The translations under genes and the position numbers were made by a program. From a virus: DNA of 23,458 nucleotides. The notes below the pieces were generated by a model. That model was not told where the DNA came from. It did no database searches and saw only the letters and a list, made by a program, of their open reading frames with translations. Shown here piece after piece: positions 6,137-13,753 of the stretch; position 1 is the stretch's first letter, and each line of letters starts with the position of its first letter. Location: positions 1 through 23,458 of the IMG/VR virus record IMGVR_UViG_3300031772_000294. The stretch is one strand, 5' to 3'.

Positions 6137-6234
6137 GAGAATTCAGTTGGGAATTGCTCACGGAAATTCTTCATGCTAAAGAAGAGCAGGCTTGTAGTAG
6201 GCCAATTCGGAAACCTGGAAGACCAAAGAAATGA
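6133..6234 (+). CDS. Microprotein of 33 residues, TEIL-x-AK type
   Basis: GTG at 6133 overlaps the preceding stop, and the frame ends in TGA 6232-6234 inside an ATGA junction with the next gene. The peptide contains WELLTEILHAKEEQ, then ends GRPKK-like basic. It is the second copy of the design seen at 2400-2489 (FTEILEAKLKKK) with the same gene-junction geometry. Here it precedes a ribbon-helix-helix gene; there it follows one. Function unknown. Confidence 0.5.
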   Translation: MREFSWELLTEILHAKEEQACSRPIRKPGRPKK

Positions 6235-6470
6235 CGAAGCAGCGTGTTGAGTGCAACATTGACGAAAACCTGTTAAAAGAAATGGATAGAGCAGCCTCTC
6301 TCCTACACTTGTCAAGAACAGACTTCATCGTAACTTCAGTCACACATTATCTTCATACCATACGCCGAAGCACTAAACCGTTAAATTCACAGTCCGACCG
6401 ACCCTCTAATCAATCAACTTCTAACTTTCCGCCTAGAGTGGAACCTTTGAGAGTTGACTCCCAACCGTGA
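6231..6470 (+). CDS. CopG-like ribbon-helix-helix regulator
   Basis: A 79-residue protein starting in an ATGA overlap. Residues 1-45 (MTKQRVECNIDENLLKEMDR, then LHLSRTDFIVTSVTHYL) are a typical ribbon-helix-helix unit with the polar strand first and the SRTDFI turn between helices. The C-terminal 30 residues are Ser/Pro/Asn-rich and probably disordered. Likely a small transcription regulator of the virus. It ends in a GTGA overlap with the next gene (6467). Confidence 0.7.
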   Translation: MTKQRVECNIDENLLKEMDRAASLLHLSRTDFIVTSVTHYLHTIRRSTKPLNSQSDRPSNQSTSNFPPRVEPLRVDSQP

Positions 6471-6721
6471 CACATAAGCGCAGTCCTGAAGCGATAGAAC
6501 GTCGACAAGAAATCAGTGATCAACGTCGAAAAGCCAAACAAATCGTCCTCTCTTCCTCTTTCATGGATCGCCTGAAAGCCGAGTCCGTCAACCTTCTTTC
6601 ACCGCAACAGATCCTAGTCAAGTTGACAGAAGACTATCCCGAGCCCTACATGACAGCTGTAAAACAGTTCACTCAAGGAGAAGTCCTCATAGACAGCCGA
6701 GGGGAAGGATCCCTCAACTAG
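6467..6721 (+). CDS. Hypothetical basic helical protein upstream of terminase
   Basis: GTG at 6467 overlaps the previous stop (GTGA); 84 residues. The N-terminal half is strongly charged and helical (SPEAIERRQEISDQRRKAKQ), followed by SSSFMDRLKAESVNLLSPQQ. No family recognised. Position immediately before the small terminase gene suggests a role in packaging or late gene control, but nothing in the sequence proves this. Confidence 0.6.
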   Translation: MTHKRSPEAIERRQEISDQRRKAKQIVLSSSFMDRLKAESVNLLSPQQILVKLTEDYPEPYMTAVKQFTQGEVLIDSRGEGSLN

Positions 6722-6730
6722 AGGCCTAGA

Positions 6731-7141
6731 ATGTCCGATAATGACCAGAAACCACGTCTCATGTTACCTCTGTTGCCAAGGCCTAAGCAAAAAAGAGCCC
6801 TAATCAAGAAGACGGGACGAGTCAGCAAAATCCTTACGCTGCGAGTCAAAGGCCTGACACTTGAACAGATCGCAACTGAATTGAAGTGCAGCGAGAAAAC
6901 CGTGAGACGTAGCCTCAAAGACGAGCCCATACAAGAGTTCATAGACGCATTGCTTCAAGCGCAACTTGCTGATATTGCAGGTGCAAAGACAGGGACACGT
7001 CTTCATTATCGAGATAAGCTTCTTGAAAAGATGATGCCTCAGAAAGTGGAGCAGAAGTATTCGGGAGAGCCCGCAATCACTGTTAAGGTTTGGCGTCCGG
7101 AGGAGAAGAAAGACGAGCCTGCTGCCGAGCCTGGAGGTTGA
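6731..7141 (+). CDS. terS: Small terminase subunit (HTH)
   Basis: A 136-residue protein with ATG at 6731. Residues about 28-62 form a helix-turn-helix (SKILTLRVKGLTLEQIATEL with CSEKTVRRSL), as in small terminases that recognise the packaging site. The middle is helical (EFIDALLQAQLADIAG), fitting an oligomerisation region, and the C-terminal tail is acidic and Pro/Glu-rich, as in tails that contact the large subunit. The large terminase frame, shifted +1, begins before this gene ends. The call rests on HTH plus position; sequence conservation in this family is low. Confidence 0.68.
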   Translation: MSDNDQKPRLMLPLLPRPKQKRALIKKTGRVSKILTLRVKGLTLEQIATELKCSEKTVRRSLKDEPIQEFIDALLQAQLADIAGAKTGTRLHYRDKLLEKMMPQKVEQKYSGEPAITVKVWRPEEKKDEPAAEPGG

Positions 7142-8372
7142 ACTCAAATACGTCGGACATGCCTCGCAGATCCCTTTTCACCGAGACGCTGACAAAGTCT
7201 TTTATCGTGCGATCTTTGCTGGGACCGGTGCTGGTAAGACGATTGCTGGAGGTTACGAGGCGATCATTTGGGCTCTTGACAATCCGGGATCTGTCGGCTA
7301 CATTTACGAGCCCTCTTACATGATGGTCAAACGGGTCCTGATCCCGACTCTTGAGAAAACGTGGTTGCTCGGTCGACCTTTTCAAACAAATCCTCTAATC
7401 GAGAGCTACAATCAATCTGAGTTTAAAGTCACCTGGAGAAACGGGTCTGTTCAATATTTCGGGTCTCTGGAGGATCCTGAGTACAGTGAAGGACCAAACG
7501 TCGACTATGCCTGGATCGATGAGGCTCGCCTGGTCCGTCACATTGAAACGTCACTGAGCGTTATTAAACGTCGACTCAGAGGGTCCGGGTCGCCTCGGCC
7601 GAGTAGACGTGGGCTCTGGATTACGACGACGCCTCCGACAATCTACACGAGGGACGGACGCAAGGATCCGCTGTACGAGTTCTTTGAGGACCCCCTGACA
7701 CGTAATCCGAGGAGTCGAGTGTACCGGTTCTCGACCTTGGATAATCCGTTTCTGCCGAAAGACTACAAGGAAGAAATGGTTAAGAGTCACTCCGGGGGGC
7801 TCGCTGAACGCTTCATCTATGGGCGTTTTGCGAATGCTGGTTCGGGCTCTTTTCCGTTTGACGCCTCCGTCCACATATTTGATCCTGACAAGTCTTTGCT
7901 TTCAGGTATTACTTACGGAGTTGATTTCGGCTGGACCAATCCGTCCGCAATCGTTGTCGTCGGCTATGACAATGACGATCGACTGTTTGTCCTGGACGAG
8001 TTTTACAAGAGGCAATGTCACACGGAGGAGTTGATTGAGGCTCTTAAAGCGTTTGAGGCGGTGTATGGATCCGGAGAAGTCTTCTGCGATGCCTCGAGCC
8101 CGGAGACAATCGATCGGATCAGACTGTCAGGACTAGATGCTAAGAAGTATGATTTCAAGAGGGAGGACGGGATCCGAGCCCTGGGGAGCCGCTTCTTAAA
8201 AGCTGGGGACGGACGTCCAAGGATCTATGTCTCGAGCAAGGCTGTGAACTTGCAGGCTGAGTTAATGGAGTTTGATGAGAAGCAGAAGATTAACGATCAT
8301 GCCGTCGACGCCTTGCGATATGCGACGAGGTTGCAGCCCGAGGCCTTGACGACGGCGTTCAGGTTTGGTTGA
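7131..8372 (+). CDS. terL: Large terminase subunit (ATPase and nuclease), CTG start
   Basis: DNA-packaging motor, about 413 residues if started at CTG 7131. The first ATG (7320) would remove the adenine-binding QIPFH motif and Walker A AGTGAGKT (residues 30-37), so the true start lies upstream; in this frame no ATG, GTG or TTG exists back to the stop near 7034. CTG 7131, overlapping the small subunit by 11 bases, gives a natural N-terminus (LEVELKYVGHASQIPFH). Walker B is VDYAWIDEA, and the C-terminal RNase H-like nuclease shows YGVDFG, VFCDASS and NDHAVDALRYA. All expected motifs are intact, so it should be functional. Alternatives are another near-cognate start or +1 frameshifting from the small subunit. 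Confidence 0.88.
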   Translation: MEVELKYVGHASQIPFHRDADKVFYRAIFAGTGAGKTIAGGYEAIIWALDNPGSVGYIYEPSYMMVKRVLIPTLEKTWLLGRPFQTNPLIESYNQSEFKVTWRNGSVQYFGSLEDPEYSEGPNVDYAWIDEARLVRHIETSLSVIKRRLRGSGSPRPSRRGLWITTTPPTIYTRDGRKDPLYEFFEDPLTRNPRSRVYRFSTLDNPFLPKDYKEEMVKSHSGGLAERFIYGRFANAGSGSFPFDASVHIFDPDKSLLSGITYGVDFGWTNPSAIVVVGYDNDDRLFVLDEFYKRQCHTEELIEALKAFEAVYGSGEVFCDASSPETIDRIRLSGLDAKKYDFKREDGIRALGSRFLKAGDGRPRIYVSSKAVNLQAELMEFDEKQKINDHAVDALRYATRLQPEALTTAFRFG

Positions 8373-8382
8373 AGGCGTCAGA

Positions 8383-8613
8383 ATGTCAGAAAAAGAACAG
8401 CGTGACGGTTACGTCAGAAAAGACATTTATGAGACGGAAAAGGGGTCACAGAAAGCAATGTGTATCGCAAAACATGGGGTAGTTGACAGAGATATCACGG
8501 ATCTGCAGGAAGCTCAGAAATCAATCAATCGCAAGATCACGGCGACCCTGGTCTTTACTATTATGACGTTGATCTCAATCGTTGTCGCTGTCGCATCGAG
8601 GGCTCTAGTTTGA
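8383..8613 (+). CDS. Small C-tail-anchored membrane protein, XhlA/holin-like
   Basis: ATG 8383 lies 10 bases after the terminase stop and is preferred over TTG 8365, which would overlap that gene. The 76-residue protein has a polar helical half (VVDRDITDLQEAQKSINRK) and a single C-terminal membrane helix (ITATLVFTIMTLISIVVAVA). This layout resembles XhlA-type holin-associated proteins and other phage tail-anchored proteins. It ends in a TTGA overlap with the portal gene, so it is co-translated with head genes. A role in lysis or in membrane-linked assembly is inferred only. Confidence 0.6.
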   Translation: MSEKEQRDGYVRKDIYETEKGSQKAMCIAKHGVVDRDITDLQEAQKSINRKITATLVFTIMTLISIVVAVASRALV

Positions 8614-10235
8614 AGAAAACAATAGTCAAGAGAGTTTATTCTCGGCAGCCAGCTGGCGTTTTGGTCAGAGGAGACACTCTTCTCTCTAGATCCAAATCTA
8701 ACAGTACGATCCGGACGCCTCGAGGGAAAGGTCTCTTCGGAGGCGAACTTGAAGACCAGGATCTGCTCTTCGGCGTCAAAAGAGAGCCCATTGCCTATCG
8801 CATAGTTTACGGCGTCGCCCTCGACGTCTGGGACAACTGGTTTAAAATCGAGTTTGATCCCAAGAATGACGACCTCGTTGCTGACGTCATGGATAAGCTG
8901 GAGACTCTTCACGCAAAAGATCGGCTTGTACAATTAGCAGCGTTTGAGAGGCTTTTCGGCTGGGCTGCCCTAGTCCTCAAATACACGGACACGGGCGACA
9001 CGCTGGAGGATCCCGTCGGCGAGCCCAAGGACATAACGGACCTTGCCGTCTATAGCGCTATTGATGTCACCGGGATCGAAGAGGATAAGGATCCGGACAG
9101 CGAGCGATTAGGGCTCCCGGAGAAATACGTTCTCAAGGGCGCCGGAGGAAAAAGGATCCATTTCAGTCGCACAATTCACGCAGCCACTCGCCTGCTAGAT
9201 CACCCGTACAAGGGACTCTCAGCATTGAGTCCGGTCTACGACGATCTGATGGCTATTCGTTACAGTCGTTGGGGCGCTGCCTTAACAATGATCCGTTACG
9301 GATCAGGATTTCCAGACGTCACACTCCAGGGAGCAACACTCGGCAAAATCAACGAGTTCATAGACTCAGGGCAATTTGAGAACCTGAATGCAATGAAGTA
9401 TTTCGTGCACAACGAGAAGCAGACGCTCGAGTTTAAAGGAGTCTCTGGGCACGAGTTGGATCCGAGGAAATACTATCAGATCTTGAGTGAGTCAATCGCT
9501 GCGGGCTCGTTTATTCCGGAGCCTATTCTCAGAGGAGCCCAAGCAGGAGCCCTCACCGGATCCGAAGTGAACGAAAGAGAATACTTCAAATTTATCTCAG
9601 ATCAACAAAGCAAGTACGAGCCTTACTTGCGGCAGCTGATCAACAAGATTATGGTTGCTTGTTTCAGCGAGGATCCCGAAAATCTGCCTCAGTACACGAT
9701 TGTTTTTGAGCCCTCGTTTGAACTAACAGACGACGAAAAAGCCACGGTAGAACTCAAGAGGGCTCAGACTCAAGAAATCCGGTCCAATTGGTTGACAGTC
9801 AACGAGCTGAGAAAAGAGGAAGGTCTACCCAAACTCAAGGACGGCGATATCTGTATAGGGCTCGAAAAAGCCTCGGCTCCGAAAACAAGTCCTCCGGGAT
9901 TGCCTCCAGGGCTCCCTCCGGGACTACCTCCAGGTCTCAAACTTGAGTCAGACCAGGACCTCAGTGACAGCGAGAAAAAACTGTTTAAACTGCTCGAGGC
10001 TCTCCTGCAAGACGTCAAACAAGGCAAACTCTCCAGGGACGACAGCTTAACGAGCGCTGGGCTCCTGATTGAAGAGCATTTGAACCGAATGAAGAAACTC
10101 GTGCAGCTGCAACTCGAGAGTAAACTTGGAAAACCGCTCTCTTCATTGAGCCCGGAGCAAGAGCGCACGTTTGTGAGCATGAAGAAGCGTTACCTCGACA
10201 ACTTTGACAAGATCCTAAGTGATGCTAATCTATGA
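8610..10235 (+). CDS. Portal protein (DUF1073-like)
   Basis: A 541-residue protein from TTG 8610, overlapping the preceding stop. It forms the dodecameric DNA channel at the capsid vertex. The N-terminal AYRIVYGVALDVWDNWFKIE, the middle AALVLKY region, HFSRTIHAA and the C-terminal SNWLTVNELRKEEGLPKLKD are typical of DUF1073/HK97-type portals. After the core comes a run of four PPGL units and then a long helical, charged tail of about 100 residues. Position between the large terminase and the gp7-like protein fits. Length is within the usual range for portals with a C-terminal extension. Confidence 0.85.
   Translation: MKKTIVKRVYSRQPAGVLVRGDTLLSRSKSNSTIRTPRGKGLFGGELEDQDLLFGVKREPIAYRIVYGVALDVWDNWFKIEFDPKNDDLVADVMDKLETLHAKDRLVQLAAFERLFGWAALVLKYTDTGDTLEDPVGEPKDITDLAVYSAIDVTGIEEDKDPDSERLGLPEKYVLKGAGGKRIHFSRTIHAATRLLDHPYKGLSALSPVYDDLMAIRYSRWGAALTMIRYGSGFPDVTLQGATLGKINEFIDSGQFENLNAMKYFVHNEKQTLEFKGVSGHELDPRKYYQILSESIAAGSFIPEPILRGAQAGALTGSEVNEREYFKFISDQQSKYEPYLRQLINKIMVACFSEDPENLPQYTIVFEPSFELTDDEKATVELKRAQTQEIRSNWLTVNELRKEEGLPKLKDGDICIGLEKASAPKTSPPGLPPGLPPGLPPGLKLESDQDLSDSEKKLFKLLEALLQDVKQGKLSRDDSLTSAGLLIEEHLNRMKKLVQLQLESKLGKPLSSLSPEQERTFVSMKKRYLDNFDKILSDANL
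9891..9938 (+). repeat. Four tandem PPGL-coding 12-mers
   Basis: Four 12-base units in a row encode PPGL x4 within the portal gene, as a hinge between the portal core and its helical C-terminal tail. Units differ at synonymous positions (CCG/CCA, GGA/GGG/GGT, TTG/CTC/CTA), so the array is either old or held apart by selection. Units of 12 preserve the frame if copy number changes. Confidence 0.85.
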
Positions 10236-10501
10236 GCTCTGACTTTTGGCTCTCGCCTCCAGGGATCGAGCTTCGCCTCCAGGATCTCGCTGAGTCCTTA
10301 ACATGGGAGAGCATCAACAAAACCCTCGAGGTCCTCGGCGAAAAAGCCGGGATCCAAAGACTCGAGTGGGTCACGGAAATCGACGATCGGACCTGCAATT
10401 ATTGTGACGGTCAATCCGGGAGAAGCTATGAGGTCGGTGGGCTTTTGCCTGCGATGCCGGCGCATCCTCACTGTCGCTGTCATTGGGAGATTGTTTACTA
10501 G
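10232..10501 (+). CDS. Minor head protein, Mu F/SPP1 gp7-like C-terminal domain
   Basis: ATG 10232 overlaps the portal stop (ATGA). The 89-residue protein has the signature end of phage head-morphogenesis proteins: EIDDRTCNYCDGQSG, then P-x-HPHCRCHWEIV, with a C-x2-C and a C-R-C-H pair that may bind zinc. Full-length relatives usually have 200-400 residues, so this one keeps only the conserved C-terminal domain plus a short helix. The domain acts in procapsid assembly and DNA entry in SPP1-type phages. The N-terminal function may be covered by the long portal tail. Confidence 0.78.
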   Translation: MSSDFWLSPPGIELRLQDLAESLTWESINKTLEVLGEKAGIQRLEWVTEIDDRTCNYCDGQSGRSYEVGGLLPAMPAHPHCRCHWEIVY

Positions 10502-10542
10502 ATTTCAAGATCGTTTTTGAAACGTTGTGAACTGCAAAAACC

Positions 10543-10647
10543 ATGGGGAAACGGAGAAACGTATTAGAGGCGACCAACCCAGAAACTCCGAAAGGAGAAA
10601 CGAAGGGGTCAAAGCTGATGACGAGCGACACTCCTCTCTTTCCCTAA
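10543..10647 (+). CDS. Possible 34-residue basic/acidic peptide
   Basis: This frame fills most of the 166-base gap after the gp7-like gene. ATG 10543 to TAA 10647 encodes MGKRRNVLEATNPETPKGET and a further 14 residues. There is no good ribosome binding site and the composition is unremarkable, so it may be chance. A pyrimidine-rich run (about 10630-10645) near its end resembles other gene-end tracts here. Confidence 0.28.
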   Translation: MGKRRNVLEATNPETPKGETKGSKLMTSDTPLFP

Positions 10648-10667
10648 CTCACAGTCACGGGAGATAA

Positions 10668-11666
10668 GTGAAAATGAAATTCGGAACAATCAACGTCGAG
10701 TTAGACGCAACCAAGATCGTTAAAGAGGACGAGAATGAGCTCGTCATTCCAGCGGTCCTGGCAAGAGAGACAGTTCTGGAGTATCCAAACGGCAAGGCCT
10801 ATCGTCCAGCATCCGAGCTCCAGGAGAGCCTCTTCACGTTCGAGGGAGCTTTCCTTGTCCCGGACAAACACCCGGACACTATGATCCTGACCAAACCGAA
10901 AACAATCATAGGAAAATCTCGAAATATACAGTGGGATGCAGCGGAGAACAAGGTCAAAGGCGAGGTCGTTATCAACAAGAAAAGAGCTCCGTCTACTTTT
11001 ATTGCAGACATCAAAAACGGAGTCAAGAGAGACGTTTCAATCGGATTCATCCATGATGAAGACTGGAGTCCTGGAGAGTTCAAAGGTCAAAAATACGACT
11101 ATATCCAGCGAAACATCATTGTCAATCACATAGCGATCGGGGTTCCGAGAGGACGAGATCCTTTTCCGCATCTAGGGCTCGGACTGGACGAGGCCGTCGC
11201 TAAGATGGGTGCTGATCCCTGGGAGCAAACAGAAGAATATATCCGGTCTGGACACGGCTCCGTCGAAATGGCTGAGACTTGTCGCACAACTGACTTTAAC
11301 GGTCGACTGCCTCAGGGCATGAAAGCAGTCTACTGCAAGAAGAAAGGCTCGGACGAGTGGTATGTCCAGAGCTACCTTTTCCCATGGAAAGAGGGCTGGA
11401 CCATGGACAAGGCGAAGACGTGGTTTAACAGTCATCAGGACGCAAACGTCCTCGTCGACGAGGACGAAAAGAAGCTTCCAGGGACTCCTCCAGTTTCAGG
11501 ATCCCCACTGGGAGCGCCGCCTCCAGGAGCAACCCCTCCGGGACAGAAGCCTCCAGTCGACGATAAGAAGCAGGATCCTCCTCCAGAACCTAAGAAGCTA
11601 GATCCTGACGAGGTTCATGCTGAGACTCGTCGGTTGCTTGAGATTCGTAAGTATCGAAAACAGTGA
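10668..11666 (+). CDS. DUF2213-like prohead protease with C-terminal accessory domain
   Basis: GTG 10668 (or ATG 10674) gives 330-332 residues, preceded by GGGAGATAA. Residues about 1-170 match DUF2213 prohead proteins: an early YRPASELQES, FLVPDKHPDTMI with a conserved His, VKGEVVINKK and KRDVSIGF. Residues about 175-265 form a second compact domain (DPWEQTEEYIRSGH ... DEWYVQSYLFPW ... MDKAKTWFNSH). A Pro-rich linker leads to a charged helix. Its likely role is processing capsid and scaffold proteins during maturation; catalytic residues cannot be assigned with certainty. It precedes the scaffold-like gene, as usual for this module. Confidence 0.72.
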   Translation: MKMKFGTINVELDATKIVKEDENELVIPAVLARETVLEYPNGKAYRPASELQESLFTFEGAFLVPDKHPDTMILTKPKTIIGKSRNIQWDAAENKVKGEVVINKKRAPSTFIADIKNGVKRDVSIGFIHDEDWSPGEFKGQKYDYIQRNIIVNHIAIGVPRGRDPFPHLGLGLDEAVAKMGADPWEQTEEYIRSGHGSVEMAETCRTTDFNGRLPQGMKAVYCKKKGSDEWYVQSYLFPWKEGWTMDKAKTWFNSHQDANVLVDEDEKKLPGTPPVSGSPLGAPPPGATPPGQKPPVDDKKQDPPPEPKKLDPDEVHAETRRLLEIRKYRKQ

Positions 11667-11732
11667 GACGCCCTTCTCCTTCTCTTCCTATTCCGCATTT
11701 CCCTCTTCAATAATGGTTAGAGAGGGCGTCTC
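11665..11732 (+). terminator. 9-bp inverted repeat with pyrimidine-rich loop after the protease gene
   Basis: GAGACGCCC (11665-11673) pairs exactly with GGGCGTCTC (11724-11732); the left arm starts at the protease stop codon. The 50-base loop is strongly pyrimidine-rich (11674-11708), as at other gene ends in this genome. It could stop or pause transcription or protect an RNA end. The rest of the gap to 11868 holds an open frame without a normal start and an imperfect palindrome GTCCTTTAAGGAC (11839-11851) just before the next ribosome binding site. Confidence 0.4.
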
Positions 11733-11868
11733 TTCCCGTTTCAACTGCAACCGCTGCGGCTGACGATATCGCTTTTGCGGCGCCTCCAGGAGCTTCATCT
11801 GCAACAGTTTTGCCCTTGCGCATGGGGCTCGTTTCATGGTCCTTTAAGGACAAAAAGGAAAGATCTCA

Positions 11869-12252
11869 ATGCCCGAAGAAGAAAAAGTAAAGTCTAACGG
11901 CCTTGCAGCGATGAGCGTCGATGCTCTAGCTGAAGAGGTCGAGAGACTGAGAGCAGAACTCACAGACAGAGACGCAAAAATCAAGACATTGACCGAAGAC
12001 AACAAAGAACTCAACGACGTCGTGACTGCAGACATGACCGGAAAGCTGAAAGCAGACATCATGAGGCTCGCACGTTACAAGTCGGAAGATCTTAAGGGTC
12101 TCTCAATCGATGAGCTCCAGATCAAACTCGACGCTTTGAAACGTGTCATTCCGAGCTCAAAAGCAATCGCAATCGCAGCCGACGAAGAGGAAAAGAAAGG
12201 ATTCTGGACAGTGGGCGATCTCCGCTCCGAGCGTTTCAAGGAGGCTAAATAA
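11869..12252 (+). CDS. Scaffold-like coiled-coil protein
   Basis: ATG 11869 follows AAAGGAAAG. The 127-residue, mostly helical protein contains a coiled coil (about 17-60: LAEEVERLRAELTDRDAKIK and following) and a conserved-looking C-terminal FWTVGDLRSERFKEA. Position between a prohead protease and the decoration and capsid genes, plus composition, fits an internal scaffold. Scaffold families are too divergent for a firm call. Confidence 0.6.
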   Translation: MPEEEKVKSNGLAAMSVDALAEEVERLRAELTDRDAKIKTLTEDNKELNDVVTADMTGKLKADIMRLARYKSEDLKGLSIDELQIKLDALKRVIPSSKAIAIAADEEEKKGFWTVGDLRSERFKEAK

Positions 12253-12254
12253 GT

Positions 12255-12743
12255 ATGCCTCAATACTTGACAGCCCCAGCAAATAGCATCCTAGCCGCAG
12301 GAGCTCCTCTCATCCTGGAGCTCGAGGTAGGCGCTAACGCTACGGCTGCGCAAATGCTCGCTGGGAAAATCGTGATCCATGATGCAACAGACGGCGACGT
12401 CAAAGAAGCAGGATCCAAAGCCCTCAATCCCCTCGGCGTTCTAATGGAAAAACCAGATCAACTCGAAGCAACGGCCTACGCTGTCGGAGACGCTTGTCGA
12501 GTCATAGTCGGAGGACCATGTATCGTCAAATTGACGATAACCTCGACTGGCTCGGGATCCGTCGCTCCAGGCGATTGGCTTGCTTGCGCAGCAAACGGTA
12601 AAGTCTCAAAAGACGCAGTCGGAGCAATGGGAGGACAAGGAGCAAGAGTCGGACAAGCCCTCGGAACCTGGACGCAGTCATTGACAGACGGAGAAATCCT
12701 CGTCAACTTCAAGATCACGCCGGACGCTAGAGCCGCATCCTAG
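12255..12743 (+). CDS. Head decoration protein (DUF2190-like)
   Basis: ATG 12255, 2 bases after the scaffold stop; 162 residues. The sequence is Ala/Gly-rich and all beta in character, with the pattern of DUF2190-type capsid cement proteins: an N-terminal ILAAGAPLILELEV, a central NPLGVLMEKPDQ, DACRVIVGGPCIVKL, then DWLACAANGKVSK and WTQSLTDGEILVNFKI. These small beta-barrel proteins sit on the capsid surface and stabilise it. Immediate position before the capsid gene supports the call. Confidence 0.7.
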   Translation: MPQYLTAPANSILAAGAPLILELEVGANATAAQMLAGKIVIHDATDGDVKEAGSKALNPLGVLMEKPDQLEATAYAVGDACRVIVGGPCIVKLTITSTGSGSVAPGDWLACAANGKVSKDAVGAMGGQGARVGQALGTWTQSLTDGEILVNFKITPDARAAS

Positions 12744-12754
12744 GAGCCCTGACA

Positions 12755-13645
12755 ATGACAGACTATAAATTGTCTAAAGTTGGGGTTGACACGGGAGCCC
12801 TCACAGACGAAGAAGCCCGCTACATCGACACTCAAATCATAAAAGTCGTTCGACCAATTCTCGTCGGACGCCAAATATTCTCAGCTGTCAGACTCCCAGA
12901 CGCCGGATATCGCACCTGGAGACAGTTCAGCGAAACCGATATGAGTGCAGCCGCAATCGACATGGACGGCATGAACGCAGCAATGGATAGGGTCGAGTTG
13001 ACGTCGAAAGACATCACAATCCCGATGATTCATAAAGACGTAAAACTGTTCAGACGAGACATCCTCGCAAGCCGCCGAGGAGGCCTACCACTTGATGCAA
13101 TCAACATCGACAACGCAAGTCGAAGGATCGCAGTCGACGAGGACAAGCTTCTCATTTCCGGCGAATATACTGGTTGGAGAGCCCTCGGGATAGAAGGACT
13201 CGCAAACGCTACCGGACGAAACACTCAAGCAACCGCTGGAACCTGGGGAACCATTGCTAACATCTACACCGACGTCTCAGCAGCCATAACCAAACTCGAA
13301 GAAGACGGACACTATGGACCTTATGACATGCTCCTCAGATCAGCGCTCAACACTCGTTTGAGACAGCTGGCGACAAACACCGATAGACTCGTGAAAGAGT
13401 CCATTCAAGCGATGCTTGGAGGCAAGATCTTCGTCACTGACAGCCTTTACTCCAGCGCCGGAGCCACAACCAGCGTTCTCGTCGTAGAGAACAAGCCTGA
13501 AAACTTCCAGATTGGAGTAGCTGAAGACTTGCAGACAAACACTTTCATCGACCAAGACATGAACACGGTCCTCAAGATCTTCGAGACGCTAGCGCCGAGA
13601 ATACGTCATCCCCTAGCGATCTGTGAGCTTACGGGCGTCAGTTAA
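12755..13645 (+). CDS. Major capsid protein, HK97 fold, encapsulin-like
   Basis: A 296-residue protein starting at ATG 12755. The opening DEEARYIDTQIIKVVRPILV is reminiscent of encapsulin and related compact HK97-fold proteins; the middle VELTSKDITIPMIHKDVKLF plus LASRRGGLPLDA resembles the E-loop and start of the spine helix; FVTDSLYSS and the C-terminal LKIFETLAPRIRHPLAICEL fit the A-domain and P-domain ends. The size is normal for a capsid protein without a large N-terminal delta domain, consistent with a separate scaffold gene. A pyrimidine-rich terminator candidate follows. Confidence 0.83.
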   Translation: MTDYKLSKVGVDTGALTDEEARYIDTQIIKVVRPILVGRQIFSAVRLPDAGYRTWRQFSETDMSAAAIDMDGMNAAMDRVELTSKDITIPMIHKDVKLFRRDILASRRGGLPLDAINIDNASRRIAVDEDKLLISGEYTGWRALGIEGLANATGRNTQATAGTWGTIANIYTDVSAAITKLEEDGHYGPYDMLLRSALNTRLRQLATNTDRLVKESIQAMLGGKIFVTDSLYSSAGATTSVLVVENKPENFQIGVAEDLQTNTFIDQDMNTVLKIFETLAPRIRHPLAICELTGVS

Positions 13646-13698
13646 ACATAATCTGACAATCCTCGCTCTCGGTCAACAAAAACGCTCTTTTCGTCATA

Positions 13699-13711
13699 TC
13701 CCCCTTTTCTT
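13699..13711 (+). terminator. Pyrimidine-tract terminator candidate after capsid gene
   Basis: TCCCCCTTTTCTT lies 54 bases after the capsid stop. The identical 13-mer lies at 19076-19088, after the tail-tube gene. Archaeal transcription often ends at short T-rich runs without a hairpin, and both sites follow genes whose products are needed in many copies. Confidence 0.5.
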
Positions 13712-13753
13712 AGGAAACAGTCAAAAATCGAAACCAACTCAGAGTTGAAAGTC

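Noticed and set aside
11713-11763. 16-residue frame MVREGVSSRFNCNRCG with a C-x2-C
   Set aside because: Too short, no ribosome binding site and within the inverted-repeat region.
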